A stretch of DNA of 64,000 bases from Thauera carbonicopians. GTDB taxonomy: Bacteria > Pseudomonadota > Gammaproteobacteria > Burkholderiales > Rhodocyclaceae. A program made the translations under genes and the position numbers. The notes below the pieces were generated by a model. The model made no database searches. It was not told where the DNA came from and saw only the letters and a program-made list of their open reading frames with translations. The stretch covers positions 1-64,000 of the forward strand of contig NZ_JANUXN010000018.1 of assembly GCF_025699485.1 (NCBI RefSeq), given 5' to 3'. Each line of letters starts with the position of its first letter. Position 1 is the first letter of the stretch. Below, in pieces: positions 19,701-29,463 of this stretch.

Positions 19701-19835
19701 GGCAGCCTGCTGGAAGGTTCGGCCTGGCAAAACCATGCGGAAGCGATACGCACGCTGATCGAAGATGTCGAATACGAAACCGCCCTGCCACTGCTGGCCG
19801 CCCTGCGCGAGGACATGATCCAGGCACCGACATGA
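16737..19835 (+). CDS. hybrid sensor histidine kinase with CHASE8-like sensor
   Basis: A 1032-residue inner membrane kinase. Order: TM helix (about 24-44); CHASE8-like periplasmic domain (about 48-155; [20 protein letters not shown]); second TM (about 160-182); HAMP; HisKA with His290 in [16 protein letters not shown]; HATPase with [13 protein letters not shown] and [10 protein letters not shown]; receiver 1 with Asp579; receiver 2 with VVDD and Asp728 in [12 protein letters not shown]; HPt with His887 in [10 protein letters not shown]; and an 80-residue C-terminal tail. Receiver 1 has lost the acidic pair (VVAESPSG replaces the usual VVDD), so it may be a pseudo-receiver. The phosphate most likely passes to the receiver-GGDEF protein encoded in a 4-base overlap downstream. 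Confidence 0.88.
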   Translation: MRPQPRHRIARLAASLPATLGGRLNLLGAVALSVATLLVFALMSFQQQRLLRTEWVASLSAQAALIASNSRAAVVFADYREADALLQALSANPLILEARLILPDNGLLAGYARNGSPSADASDAPDEATGHRFGDGRLTVWAPVLEGQRQAARLELVASLDHLGKVFLRSALEAATVLLLVLAATLASMSRVMRRLLAPVHALRDLLRRLTDNPDLRTRAQPGGGTEIAALGRGLNELIDTVQARDAELAAYRDNLEQLVEQRTHALASAMAETHRANQAKSEFLARMSHEIRTPMNAIIGLGGLLRRSTLTRRQRDQLDKMLASSEALLGVINDVLDYSRIEAGKLPLESIPFDLLELCEQALSVVALRAEEKNVELLMLPDENLPTRLVGDPLRLRQILINLLANAVKFTEQGEVMLHVGLRAGAAPAGKAALRLSVHDTGIGLTAAQQAVLFQPFSQGDDSITRRFGGTGLGLSICAQLVRMMGGRIDVESVSGEGAHFHVELELPIAQADEAAPAEIGFRHALVVAESPSGRHVLSTLCAQQGLRANACADAGQAAALLQEGLDAGDAFDLILLDWRIGDSDGLALARQLRTRFGKVFASADLPFPKVVLQTGNTGHAGMDGQPHTVGIDATLVKPALPRTLRAALDEARAETPPADSAAQPPAPAALAPLRGARVLVVDDMPLNREIARAFLQDTGLQVAEASNGEEALARLAAQRCDLVLMDVQMPILDGLAAARRIRAGSNCPDIPIIAMTAHALDGDRQRSLEAGMNDHLTKPIDVGMLYAALLRWLPARDTDAPASTSATVAAADCPPATQAAAPDTAGWPAELPGIDMVRGLANHLGRPALYRRILDEFAAAFASGGAPLHQALAYGDTETAHRWVHSLKSGAATIGAAGLAAQARDLEHRLRAGQAPGEADLQALEASLRAVCSALATLPGTRTPEAGPASAAETARQVEEALPLIDETLALLARHDARAEGEIRRLGSLLEGSAWQNHAEAIRTLIEDVEYETALPLLAALREDMIQAPT

Positions 19836-20800
19836 ATGCCGATTCCACCGTACTCGTCGTCGACGACGAAAAGCACAATCGCCAGTTGCTCACCGAACTG
19901 CTGCAGCACGAATGCCGCCTGCTCCTGGCCAAGAGCGGAGAACAGGCGCTGGCGCTGGCACGCGAACTGCAGCCCGACCTGATCCTGCTCGATGTCGTGA
20001 TGCCGGGCATGAACGGCCATGCGGTGATCCGCCAGCTCAAGGACGACGACCGCACGCGCGACACGCCGGTGATCTTCATCACCGCGCTGGACTCCTTCGA
20101 TGACCAGAAGGTCGGCCTCGAACTGGGCGCCGTCGACTACATCACCAAACCCTTCCATCCCCCGATCGTCCGCGTCCGGGTCCGCAATCACCTGCGCCTG
20201 GTGGAACAGCGCCGCCTGCTCGAACAACTCGCCATGCTCGACAACCTCACCGGCATCCCCAACCGGCGGCGCTTCGTCGAAACCCTGGAGCATGAATGGC
20301 GGCGCTGCCTGCGCCATGCGCTTCCGCTGTCGATGATCGTGGCGGACGTCGATCACTTCAAACGGATCAACGACACCTATGGCCATGCGGAAGGCGACGA
20401 AGCGCTGCGCAGCGTGGCGCAGGCCCTGAAACGGGCGATACAGCGCCCCGGGGATTTCGTCTGCCGCTACGGTGGAGAGGAATTCGTGCTGCTGCTGCCG
20501 GGCGTCGACGAGGATGGCGCCGCCGAGTTTGCCGAAGCCGTGCGCCAGCGCATAGCCGCGATGCCGTTCCAGACCGCCGACGGCAGGCCGCTGCAGCTCA
20601 CGCTCAGCCTGGGAGGCGCAAGCCATGTGCCGACGACGCCCGAGGTGGGCAAGGAGCTGTTCCTCGCCGCCGACCGCGCGCTCTACGATGCCAAGCACGC
20701 CGGCCGCAACCGCATCGTCTGGGCGCGCACGCCGCCGCAGCCCGGCGGGCACGGCACCGTGAATGTGGCGGCGGCCACCTCTTCCACGCGCCCCTGCTGA
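19832..20800 (+). CDS. response regulator with GGDEF diguanylate cyclase domain
   Basis: A 322-residue PleD/WspR-like protein. The receiver (about 7-120) has [14 protein letters not shown], phosphoacceptor Asp54 in [13 protein letters not shown] and the conserved lysine in YITKPF. The GGDEF domain has [10 protein letters not shown] and the active site GGEEF at 214-218, a functional variant. The product-inhibition site RxxD is intact as RPGD at 205-208, five residues before it. It should make cyclic di-GMP when phosphorylated and be feedback inhibited. The start overlaps the kinase stop as ATGA, so kinase and cyclase are coupled. Confidence 0.9.
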   Translation: MNADSTVLVVDDEKHNRQLLTELLQHECRLLLAKSGEQALALARELQPDLILLDVVMPGMNGHAVIRQLKDDDRTRDTPVIFITALDSFDDQKVGLELGAVDYITKPFHPPIVRVRVRNHLRLVEQRRLLEQLAMLDNLTGIPNRRRFVETLEHEWRRCLRHALPLSMIVADVDHFKRINDTYGHAEGDEALRSVAQALKRAIQRPGDFVCRYGGEEFVLLLPGVDEDGAAEFAEAVRQRIAAMPFQTADGRPLQLTLSLGGASHVPTTPEVGKELFLAADRALYDAKHAGRNRIVWARTPPQPGGHGTVNVAAATSSTRPC

Positions 20801-20857
20801 ACCCCTCGACCGTTCCGACGGTCTATCCGGAACCGCATCCCCGCCTGAAAACTCCAC

Positions 20858-21808
<951 letters not shown>

Positions 21809-21823
21809 GAGAAGCCCCCCGAC

Positions 21824-22504
21824 ATGCCGAATTTCCTGCGCGCGCCCTCAGGCACGCAGATCGCCCTGATCAAGGCCGCCGTCTTCCTGGCCTGTCTGGT
21901 CCCCGCCGTGCAACTCGCGCTGGGCTGGCAGAACGACACGCTCGGTGCCAACCCCATCGAAACCATCACCCGCGCAAGCGGCGAATGGACGCTGCGCCTG
22001 CTGCTGATCACGCTCGCGGTCAGCCCGCTGCGGCGCTACACCGGGCTGCACTGGCTGCTCCGGCTGCGGCGCATGCTCGGGCTGTTCGCCTTCGCCTACG
22101 CTGCCGCGCACTTCACCACCTATGTCTGGCTGGACCAGTTCTTCGACTGGCAGGCGATCGCCCGCGACATCCTCGACCGCCCCTTCATCACCGTCGGCTT
22201 CGCCGCCTTCGTGCTGCTGATCCCGCTCGCCGCCACCTCCAGCAACGCCGCCATCCGCCGCCTGGGCGGCCGGCGCTGGCAGTCGCTGCACCGCTCGATC
22301 TACGCCATCGCCATCCTCGCCGTGGTGCATTTCTGGTGGCTGGTGAAGGCCGACCTGCTGAAACCCTTCATCTACGCGCTGATCCTCGCCGCCCTGCTCG
22401 GCCTGCGCGCCTGGTGGCGCGAACAGGAACGCCGCCGCCAGTTGTCGGTGCCGCCGCCGGCGAAGCACCTGGAAAGGCCCGTGATCAGGATCGTGCAGAA
22501 GTAG
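21824..22504 (+). CDS. msrQ: heme-binding membrane subunit MsrQ
   Basis: A 226-residue inner membrane protein with about six helices, the cytochrome b subunit that passes electrons from the quinone pool to MsrP. Heme-ligand histidines lie in helices: AAAHFTTYVWLD, WQSLHRSIYAIAI and VVHFWW. The segment TRASGEWTLRLLLITLAVSP is typical of YedZ/MsrQ. It forms an operon with msrP. Confidence 0.94.
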   Translation: MPNFLRAPSGTQIALIKAAVFLACLVPAVQLALGWQNDTLGANPIETITRASGEWTLRLLLITLAVSPLRRYTGLHWLLRLRRMLGLFAFAYAAAHFTTYVWLDQFFDWQAIARDILDRPFITVGFAAFVLLIPLAATSSNAAIRRLGGRRWQSLHRSIYAIAILAVVHFWWLVKADLLKPFIYALILAALLGLRAWWREQERRRQLSVPPPAKHLERPVIRIVQK

Positions 22505-22510
22505 GATGGG

Positions 22511-22560
22511 TCGGGCCGCGTAGGTCGAGCCGCGTAGGCCGGGCCGCGCAGGTCGGGCCG
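22511..22560. repeat. 14-base tandem repeat, about 3.6 copies
   Basis: Three units of 14 bases, TCGGGCCGCGTAGG (22511-22524), TCGAGCCGCGTAGG (22525-22538) and CCGGGCCGCGCAGG (22539-22552), are followed by a partial fourth ending at 22560. It lies in the gap between convergent msrQ and the methyltransferase gene. Low copy number and intergenic position suggest a variable minisatellite rather than a functional array. Confidence 0.7.
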
Positions 22561-22632
22561 AAGGCTAAACCCATCCCCCCAGCGAACATCCCGACCGATG
22601 GGTTTCGCTTCGTTCCACCCTGCGGCGCTGCT

Positions 22633-23817
22633 TCAGGCGACGCCCAGCCGCCACAGCGAAGTCACTTCCGCCGCCCGCGCCGCGTGCATCGGATCGTCCG
22701 CATCCGTGGCCTTGGCATGCCGTGGGCGGACGTCTTCGCGACCGAGCACCTGCAGGCCGGCATCGCCGATCCAGCCGAGCAGTTCGGCGCGGCTGCGCAA
22801 GCCGAGGTGTTCGGCGAGATCGGACAGGATCAGCCAGCCTTCGCCGCCCGCTTCCAGATGCGCGGCAAGGCCTTGCAGGAAGCCACGCAGCATGCGGCTG
22901 CCGGGATCATAGACGGCATGCTCGACGGCAGACGTGGGCTTGGCCGGCACCCACGGCGGATTGCACACCACCAGCGGCGCGCGGCCGGCGGGGAAGAGAT
23001 CGGCTTCGACCACCTCGGCCTGCGCGGACAGCCCCAGCCGGGCGAGATTGTCGCGCGCGCAGCCGAGCGCGCGCGGCGACAGATCGGTCCCCACCACGCG
23101 CTGCACGCCGCGGCGCGCCAGCAGCGCGGCGATGGCGCCAGTGCCGGTGCCGATGTCGAAGGCGAGCGTTTTCGCCGGCAAGGGCACGCGGGCGACGAGA
23201 TCGAGGTATTCGCCGCGGATCGGCGAGAACACGCCGTACCAGGGATGGATGCGCTCACCCAGCGCCGGCACCAAAACGCCCTTGCGCCGCCATTCGTGCG
23301 CGCCGATCAGGCCCAGCAGTTCACGCAGCGACAGCACGAACGGCGCTTGCAGCAGCGCCGCGTGCTCGTCGCCGAAAGCTTCGGCCAATGCATCGTGTAC
23401 GTCGGGCGCGCGGCGCAGCGCAATGCGCCCGCCGGCTTCGACCGGGATCAGCAGCATGCCCAGCGTCCGCGCCCGCTGCGCCTGGGCCATGCGGTGCAGG
23501 TGGAAGGCCTCGGCCGGCGACGCGGCCGCCTGAGTCCCCTTTCCGCCTGCTTTCCCGCCAGCCTTGCCACCGCTCTTGCCCGACCGGCGACCGGCACGAC
23601 GGGCCATGGCTTGCAGCAACTGGCGGGCATTGTGGTAGTCACCCCGCCACAGCAGCGCCGTGCCTTCGCAGGCCAGGCGCCAGGCGGTGTCGGCGCTCAG
23701 GGTATCGTCGGCCACCACCACCCGCTTCGGCGGCGGCTGGCCGTTTTCCGAGCGCCAGTGTGCGCAGTGCGACAGCTCGCCCTCGGTCCAGTACAGCAGC
23801 AATCCTTGTTCGCTCAT
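22633..23817 (-). CDS. class I SAM-dependent methyltransferase
   Basis: A 394-residue protein. The catalytic half (about 215-394) has the SAM-binding motif LAFDIGTGTGAIAALLARRG, an acidic motif IV region (VVGTDLSPRAL) and the NPPW motif (VVCNPPWVPAK), which marks N-methyltransferases acting on planar amides or amines, such as PrmC or RlmF/RsmC-type enzymes. Between the N-terminal part and the catalytic part lies a Lys/Gly-rich linker (GKSGGKAGGKAGGKG), perhaps RNA-binding. The exact substrate is unknown; rRNA or protein glutamine are both possible. Converges on msrQ. Confidence 0.7.
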   Translation of the reverse strand: MSEQGLLLYWTEGELSHCAHWRSENGQPPPKRVVVADDTLSADTAWRLACEGTALLWRGDYHNARQLLQAMARRAGRRSGKSGGKAGGKAGGKGTQAAASPAEAFHLHRMAQAQRARTLGMLLIPVEAGGRIALRRAPDVHDALAEAFGDEHAALLQAPFVLSLRELLGLIGAHEWRRKGVLVPALGERIHPWYGVFSPIRGEYLDLVARVPLPAKTLAFDIGTGTGAIAALLARRGVQRVVGTDLSPRALGCARDNLARLGLSAQAEVVEADLFPAGRAPLVVCNPPWVPAKPTSAVEHAVYDPGSRMLRGFLQGLAAHLEAGGEGWLILSDLAEHLGLRSRAELLGWIGDAGLQVLGREDVRPRHAKATDADDPMHAARAAEVTSLWRLGVA

Positions 23818-23876
23818 CCCGTCCGGCTCACTCTACCCGCCTCGATTCGCACCAATCGTTTCACCCGGAACCCGCT

Positions 23877-24467
23877 TCAGACCTGTTTCGGCCGGATGGC
23901 ATTCTTCGGGCGGAAGGCCTTGATCACCGACTCGTCGGTTTCGACGTAAGGGCCGCCGATGAGGTCGATGCAATAAGGCACGGCGGCAAAGATGCCGACG
24001 TGGCGCACCGCGCCGTCGGCATCGCGCACGCCTTCGAGCGTTTCGCGGATCGACTTGGGCTGGCCGGGCAGGTTGATGATGAGGCAGCGGCCGCGGATCA
24101 CCGCGACCTGGCGCGACAGGATGGCGGTGGGCACGAAGTTGAGGCTGATGCGGCGCATTTCCTCGCCGAAGCCGGGCATCTCCTTGTCGGCGACGGCCAG
24201 CGTGGCTTCGGGCGTGACGTCGCGCGGCGACGGGCCGGTGCCGCCGGTGGTCAGCACCAGGCTGCAGCCGGCCTGGTCGGCGAGATCGGCCAGTGTGCGT
24301 TCGATCAACGGCCGCTCGTCGGGGATCAGCCGCGTCTCGGCGCTCCAGGGCGAAGTCAGCGCCCTGCCCAGCCAGTCCTGCAGCGCGGGAATGCCCTGGT
24401 CTTCATAAGTGCCGTCGGAAGCGCGGTCGCTGATCGACACCAGGCCGATACGGATGGGTTCGCTCAT
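23877..24467 (-). CDS. mog: molybdopterin adenylyltransferase Mog
   Basis: A 196-residue protein of the MoaB/Mog family that adenylates molybdopterin before molybdate insertion. The signature LTTGGTGPSPRDVTPEAT and the INLPGQPKSI stretch are diagnostic; IGLVSISDRAS is the usual N-terminus. It works with MoeA (50865-52112), encoded elsewhere in the window. The reading direction and spacing suggest co-transcription with darP upstream. Confidence 0.92.
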   Translation of the reverse strand: MSEPIRIGLVSISDRASDGTYEDQGIPALQDWLGRALTSPWSAETRLIPDERPLIERTLADLADQAGCSLVLTTGGTGPSPRDVTPEATLAVADKEMPGFGEEMRRISLNFVPTAILSRQVAVIRGRCLIINLPGQPKSIRETLEGVRDADGAVRHVGIFAAVPYCIDLIGGPYVETDESVIKAFRPKNAIRPKQV

Positions 24468-24518
24468 GGGAATCGTCTCGCTATACGGGGAAGCCGGGTG
24501 CGGAGCACGCTTCGCGCA

Positions 24519-25124
24519 TCAGGCGCGCGCATCGCCACCGTCGTCCCGGCCGCCCTCGTTTGCATCGTCATGCGCAGCTTCGGCGCCGCCAGCTTCGGCG
24601 GCCGCGTCCTGCGCTTCCTGCAGTTCGCGCAGCACACGGAAGATCTCGCGGAAGGCCTTGGGCGGCTTGCCGGCCTCGCGCTCCTTCAGCGCGTTGCGGC
24701 GCAGCGTGCGCAGGTATTGCAGGTCGGCGTCGGGCCAGATCTCGGCGATGGCGCCGATGGTCTGCTCGTCTTCCAGCAGGCGCTCGCGCAGGCGTTCGAG
24801 GCGATGCATCTTCGCCACTTCGGCGGCCGAGTTGCCGTTGAAGATGTCGAGCTGGGCCTGGATCGGCGCCGGGTCGATCTTGCGCATCAGCTTGCCGATG
24901 TACTGCATCTGGCGGCGGCGGGCTTCCATCTTGAAACCCTGGGCAGCGCGGACCGCTTCGTACAGCGTATCGGGCAGCGGCACCTTCCTGAGGCGTTCGG
25001 GCGACAGCGCGACGAGCTGTTCGCCGAGTGCCTGCAAGGCGTGCATTTCGCGCTTGAGGCTGCTCTTGCTGGGCGGCTCGACGAAATCGTCTTCATCGTG
25101 GGAGGGGCGCGAATCTGAACGCAT
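24519..25124 (-). CDS. darP: ribosome-associated protein DarP (YjgA)
   Basis: A 201-residue basic/acidic protein of the DUF615/YjgA family, a late 50S ribosome assembly factor. Family features include PPSKSSLKREMHALQALG, LVALSPERLRKVPLP and RRNALKEREAGKPPKAFREI. The C-terminal tail is rich in Asp, Glu, Gly and Ala and probably disordered. The darP-pmbA divergent pairing is common in betaproteobacteria. Confidence 0.92.
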   Translation of the reverse strand: MRSDSRPSHDEDDFVEPPSKSSLKREMHALQALGEQLVALSPERLRKVPLPDTLYEAVRAAQGFKMEARRRQMQYIGKLMRKIDPAPIQAQLDIFNGNSAAEVAKMHRLERLRERLLEDEQTIGAIAEIWPDADLQYLRTLRRNALKEREAGKPPKAFREIFRVLRELQEAQDAAAEAGGAEAAHDDANEGGRDDGGDARA

Positions 25125-25155
25125 TGCGGCTGGCTCGGGGCTTGGACGGGTTAAG

Positions 25156-25161
25156 ATTATA
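25156..25161 (-). promoter_or_regulatory. -10 element (TATAAT) for darP
   Basis: A perfect TATAAT on the minus strand sits 32 bases before the darP ATG and would give a leader of about 25 bases. The -35 region is poor. It lies in the 62-base gap shared with the divergent pmbA. Confidence 0.45.
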
Positions 25162-25186
25162 GCCTTTGCCCGACAGCAGCCCGCCC

Positions 25187-26533
25187 ATGTCCGACCAAGG
25201 CTTCTCCTTCTCCCAGGCGCATCTGCGCGAAATCGCCACCGACATCCTCAAGTATGCGAAGAAGCACGGCGCCAGCGCCTGCGAAACCGATGTCTCGGAA
25301 GGCTTCGGCCAGTCGGTGGGCGTGCGCAAGGCGGAAGTCGAGACGATCGAATACAACCGCGACAAGGGTGTCGGCGTCACCGTGTATATCGGCCAGCAGC
25401 GCGGCTATGCGAGCACTTCGGACTTTTCGAAGAAGGCGCTGAAGGCCACGGTCGATGCCGCGCTGTCGATCGCCCGCTTCACCGCGCCCGACCCTTGCGC
25501 CGGCCTGGCCGACGCCGCGCTGATGGCGCGCGAGAAGGACATGCCCGAGCTGGATCTGTTCCACCCCTGGGCGATCGGCGTCGATGAGGCAATCGCGCTG
25601 GCCCGCCGCTGCGAGGCGGCGGCGTTCGCGGTCGGCCCGCAGATCAGCAACTCCGAAGGCGCCAGCACCTCGATCCAGCAGTCGCATTTCGTCTCGGCCA
25701 ACAGCCACGGCTTCATCGGCGGCTATGCTAGCACCCGCCACGGCCTGTCGTGCTCGGTGATCGCCGGCGAGGGCGACGGCATGCAGCGTGAATACTGGTA
25801 CGACTCGCGGCGCGATCCGGCCGAACTGATGAGCGCGGAGGACATCGGCCGCATCGCCGGCGAACGCGCGCTGGCGCGCCTGGGCGGCAGGCAGATCCGC
25901 ACCTGCGAAGTACCGGTGCTGTTCGAGGCGCCGCTGGCGGTCGGCCTGATCGGCAGCTTCGTGCAGGCGGTCAGCGGCGGTGCGCTCTACCGCAAGGCGA
26001 GCTTCCTGCTCGACAGCCTGGGCCAGCAGGTGTTCTCGCCGGTGGTCGGCATCTCGGAACGGCCACACCTGAAGAAGGCCTTCGGCTCCAGCCCCTTCGA
26101 CAGCGACGGCGTCGCCACCCGCGATCGCGAAGTCGTCACCGACGGCGTGCTGAACGGCTACTTCCTGTCCACCTATTCCGCGCGCAAGCTCGGCATGCAG
26201 ACCACCGGCAACGCCGGCGGCTCGCACAACCTGATCGTCAGGCCAGGCGAGCAGGACCTGGCCGGCCTGATCAGGCAGATGGATCGCGGCCTGCTCGTCA
26301 CCGAACTGCTCGGCCACGGCGTGAACTACGTCACCGGCGACTATTCGCGCGGCGCGGCGGGCTTCTGGGTGGAGAAAGGCAAGATCAAGCACGCGGTGGA
26401 AGAAGTCACCATCGCGGGCAACCTGCGCGACATGTTCCGCAACATCGTCGCCATCGGCAACGATGCGCTGCCGCGCGGGGCCAAGCACTGCGGCTCGGTC
26501 CTGATCGAGCGCATGAAGGTGGCGGGCCGCTGA
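25187..26533 (+). CDS. pmbA: metalloprotease PmbA (TldE)
   Basis: A 448-residue member of the TldD/PmbA family, the non-metal partner of the TldD-TldE peptidase that matures microcins and degrades unfolded peptides. Typical stretches are KYAKKHGASACETDVSEGFG, VRKAEVETIEYNRDKGVGVT, FDSDGVATRDREVVTDGVL and NYVTGDYSRGAAGFWVE. The zinc HExxxH motif of TldD is absent, as expected for PmbA. The ATG at 25187 is preferred; a TTG at 25166 is in frame. TldD is not in the window. Confidence 0.94.
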   Translation: MSDQGFSFSQAHLREIATDILKYAKKHGASACETDVSEGFGQSVGVRKAEVETIEYNRDKGVGVTVYIGQQRGYASTSDFSKKALKATVDAALSIARFTAPDPCAGLADAALMAREKDMPELDLFHPWAIGVDEAIALARRCEAAAFAVGPQISNSEGASTSIQQSHFVSANSHGFIGGYASTRHGLSCSVIAGEGDGMQREYWYDSRRDPAELMSAEDIGRIAGERALARLGGRQIRTCEVPVLFEAPLAVGLIGSFVQAVSGGALYRKASFLLDSLGQQVFSPVVGISERPHLKKAFGSSPFDSDGVATRDREVVTDGVLNGYFLSTYSARKLGMQTTGNAGGSHNLIVRPGEQDLAGLIRQMDRGLLVTELLGHGVNYVTGDYSRGAAGFWVEKGKIKHAVEEVTIAGNLRDMFRNIVAIGNDALPRGAKHCGSVLIERMKVAGR

Positions 26534-26582
26534 CGCGGGCTGCCGTACATCGATACCTCATCACTGTCCTGAAGGAGTTCAT

Positions 26583-27719
26583 GTGGAACGTCGTTCATTT
26601 CTGAAGAAGGCCGGTGCCGGCGCTGCGGCTGGCGCCGCCCTCGGCCTCGCGGCCTGCGGCAAGTCCGAACAACACGCAGCCCCCGCCGCCGCCTCCTCCG
26701 CACCGGCCGTTCAGACCGGCCTGCCGTCGATCCAGTGGCGCATGACCTCGAGCTTTCCGAAGAGCGTCGACACCCTGTTCGGCAGCGCCGAGATGCTCGC
26801 CAACCGCCTGCGCGAAATCACCGACGGCAAGTTCGACATCCGCATCTTCCCGGCCGGCGAACTGGTGCCCGGCCTGCAGGCGCTCGACGCCGTGCAGCAG
26901 GGCACGGTCGAAATGTGCCATACCTGCTCGTACTACTACGTCGGCAAGGACAAGACCTTCGCCTTCGGCACCGCCGTGCCCTTCGGCCTGAACGCACGCC
27001 AGATGGACGCCTGGATCATCGCCGGCGGCGGCCAGGAACTGCTGGACGAGTTCTACAGCAACTACAACATCTATTCCTTCCTCGGCGGCAACACCGGCGT
27101 GCAGATGGGCGGCTGGTACCGCAAGCCGATCAACTCGCTCGAGGACATCAAGGGCCTGAAGATCCGCATCGCCGGCATCGCCGGCGAAATCCTCGCCCGC
27201 ATGGGCGCCATCCCGCAGCAGCTTGCCGGCCCCGACGTCTACCCCGCGCTGGAAAAGGGCACGATCGACGCCGCCGAATGGGTCGCGCCCTATGACGACG
27301 AGAAGCTGGGCTTCCACAAGGTCGCGCCCAACTACTACGCGCCGGGCTGGTGGGAGCCGGGCCCGGTGGTCCACTTCTATGTGAACAAGACCGAGTGGGA
27401 CAAGCTGCCGAAGGAATACCAGGCTGCGTTCCGCACCGCTTCACGCGAGGCCCACATCCTGATGACGGCAAGCTACGACCACAAGAACCCGCAAGCGCTG
27501 GCCCGCCTGCTGTCGCAGGGCGTCAAGCTGCAGACCTTCTCGAACGAGATCATGAAGCGCGGCTACGAGGTATCGCAGGAGCTGTATGCCGAGGAAGCGG
27601 CGAAGAATCCGGCCTGGGCCAAGATCTATGCCGAGTTCGAGAAATACCGCAGGGCGCAGAACGCCTGGTTCAGCGTCGCGGAAGGCAGCTACGACCGCTT
27701 CATGCAATCGATCCGCTGA
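26583..27719 (+). CDS. dctP: TRAP transporter substrate-binding protein DctP, copy 1
   Basis: A 378-residue periplasmic solute receptor. The N-terminus is a twin-arginine signal (MERRSFLKKAG) whose hydrophobic core ends in the lipobox GLAAC, so it may be a Tat-exported lipoprotein. Core motifs FPAGELVPGLQALDAVQQGT, HTCSYYYVGKDKTFAFGTA and GLKIRIAGIAGEI place it in the group that includes 2-oxo-acid binding TakP. The start is GTG with AAGGAG seven bases upstream; an ATG two bases earlier is out of frame. Its QM partners lie downstream on the opposite strand. Confidence 0.9.
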   Translation: MERRSFLKKAGAGAAAGAALGLAACGKSEQHAAPAAASSAPAVQTGLPSIQWRMTSSFPKSVDTLFGSAEMLANRLREITDGKFDIRIFPAGELVPGLQALDAVQQGTVEMCHTCSYYYVGKDKTFAFGTAVPFGLNARQMDAWIIAGGGQELLDEFYSNYNIYSFLGGNTGVQMGGWYRKPINSLEDIKGLKIRIAGIAGEILARMGAIPQQLAGPDVYPALEKGTIDAAEWVAPYDDEKLGFHKVAPNYYAPGWWEPGPVVHFYVNKTEWDKLPKEYQAAFRTASREAHILMTASYDHKNPQALARLLSQGVKLQTFSNEIMKRGYEVSQELYAEEAAKNPAWAKIYAEFEKYRRAQNAWFSVAEGSYDRFMQSIR

Positions 27720-27763
27720 GCGAATCTGCCGACGTCCGGCCTCGAGCCAGGTCGGATGAGGCG

Positions 27764-27802
27764 AAAAAAATGGCCCGCGCTCGATGCGCGGGCCATTTTT
27801 TT
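27764..27802. terminator. bidirectional rho-independent terminator
   Basis: TGGCCCGCGC (27771-27780) pairs with GCGCGGGCCA (27786-27795) around a 5-base loop, flanked by seven A on the left and seven T on the right. It therefore works on both strands, ending dctP1 from the left and dctM1 from the right. Confidence 0.9.
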
Positions 27803-27825
27803 GGTACGGCTGCGTTTCCCTGGGT

Positions 27826-29463
27826 TCAATCGCCCTGCAATTGACGCAGCAGGTCGGAAGCGGCATCGTCCGCCGGCGACGCGCCGCCGCCCAGCAACTC
27901 GTCGAGCTTCAGTTCCTGTTGCTCGCCCGGTTTCGGACTGCCGTCGCCGTAGGACACCAGGCCGGGGAAGGCGATGATCAGGCCGACCATGCAGAGCTGG
28001 ATGATCACGAAAGGCACGGCGCCCCAGTAGATCGAGGACGACTTCACCTTCTCCGACGCCACCGAGCGCAGGAAGAACAGCGCGAAACCGAAGGGCGGGT
28101 GCAGGAAGGAGGTCTGCATGTTGACCGCGAGCAGCACGCCGAACCAGATCAGGTCGATGCCCAGCTTGTCCGCCACCGGCGCCAGCAGCGGCACGATGAT
28201 GAAGGCCAGCTCGAAGTAGTCGAGGAAGAAGGCGAGCAGGAACACCAGCACGTTGACCGCGATCAGGAAGCCGATCTCGCCGCCGGGCAGCGAAGTCATC
28301 AGATGCTCGACCCACAGGTCGCCATTGACGCCGCGGAAGGTCAGGCCGAACACGCTCGAGCCGATCAGGATGAACATCACGAAGCACGACAGCTTGGTCG
28401 TCGAGTCCATCGCCTGCTTCAGCAGTGTCATCGACAGGCGCCTGCGCGACACCGCCATCAGCACTGCACCGACCGCGCCCATCGCGCCACCTTCGGTCGG
28501 CGTCGCGATGCCGATGAAGATCGTGCCGAGCACCAGGAAGACCAGGCCCAGCGGCGGAATCAGCACGAAGGTCACGCGCTCGGCCATGCGCGACAGCAGG
28601 CCGAGGCCGAACAGGCGGTTGATCATGGCGACGACGAAGGCGATGCCGATTGCCGCCATTGCAGCCACCACCCCCATCTCGTCGCGCGGCGCGCCGTCTT
28701 CGTAGAACCAGTCGATGAACAGCCAGGCACCGGCCACCGACAGCACGGTGAGGACGGCGAGCGAACGCAGGCCGCTCGAACCGTCATCCTCGCGCAAGGT
28801 GCGCGCCTCGAGCGGCATGGCCGGCACGTGGGACGGGCGCACGATCGCGACGGCAGCGACGTAGACCGCGTAGAAACCGGTCAGCATCAGCCCCGGCAGC
28901 AGCGCCGCCTGGTACATGTCGCCGACCGAGCGGCCGAGCTGGTCGGCCATCACGATCAGTACCAGCGAAGGCGGGATGATCTGTGCCAGCGTACCCGAAG
29001 CGGCGATGACGCCGCTCGCGATACGATGGTCGTAGCCGTAGCGCAGCATGATCGGCAGCGAGATCAGGCCCATCGAGATCACCGAGGCCGCCACCACGCC
29101 GGTGGTCGCGGCCAGCAGCGCACCGACGAAGATCACCGCGAAGGCGAGGCCGCCGCGCACCGGACCGAACAGCTGGCCGATGGTGTCGAGCAGATCCTCG
29201 GCCATGCCGCTACGTTCGAGGATCAGGCCCATGAAGGTGAAGAAGGGCACGGCCAGCAAGGTGTCGTTGGCCATGATGCCGAACACCCGCTCGGGCAGCG
29301 CCTGGAACAGCGCGCCATGCAGCAGGCCGAGCTCGATGCCAATGAGGCCGAACAGGATGCCGTTGGCCGCGAGCGCGAACGCCACCGGGAAACCGAACAG
29401 CAGGAACAGGATCATGGACGCGAACATCAGCGGCGCCATGTTGGCGATGATGAACTCGGTCAT
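27826..29463 (-). CDS. dctM: TRAP transporter large permease DctM, copy 1
   Basis: A 545-residue membrane protein of the DctM family, the sodium-coupled transport subunit. It has about twelve helices with family motifs NDTLLAVPFFTFMGLILERS, PPSLVLIVMADQLGRSVGDM, ATPTEGGAMGAVGAVL and TSFLHPPFGFALFFLR. It is longer than typical DctM (about 430) because of an inserted middle segment and a C-terminal tail, a trait of the subfamily that pairs with TakP-like receptors. It overlaps dctQ1 by four bases. Confidence 0.9.
   Translation of the reverse strand: MTEFIIANMAPLMFASMILFLLFGFPVAFALAANGILFGLIGIELGLLHGALFQALPERVFGIMANDTLLAVPFFTFMGLILERSGMAEDLLDTIGQLFGPVRGGLAFAVIFVGALLAATTGVVAASVISMGLISLPIMLRYGYDHRIASGVIAASGTLAQIIPPSLVLIVMADQLGRSVGDMYQAALLPGLMLTGFYAVYVAAVAIVRPSHVPAMPLEARTLREDDGSSGLRSLAVLTVLSVAGAWLFIDWFYEDGAPRDEMGVVAAMAAIGIAFVVAMINRLFGLGLLSRMAERVTFVLIPPLGLVFLVLGTIFIGIATPTEGGAMGAVGAVLMAVSRRRLSMTLLKQAMDSTTKLSCFVMFILIGSSVFGLTFRGVNGDLWVEHLMTSLPGGEIGFLIAVNVLVFLLAFFLDYFELAFIIVPLLAPVADKLGIDLIWFGVLLAVNMQTSFLHPPFGFALFFLRSVASEKVKSSSIYWGAVPFVIIQLCMVGLIIAFPGLVSYGDGSPKPGEQQELKLDELLGGGASPADDAASDLLRQLQGD

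Noticed and set aside
22511-22560. CRISPR array.
   Set aside because: Units are directly adjacent without spacers and no cas genes are present.
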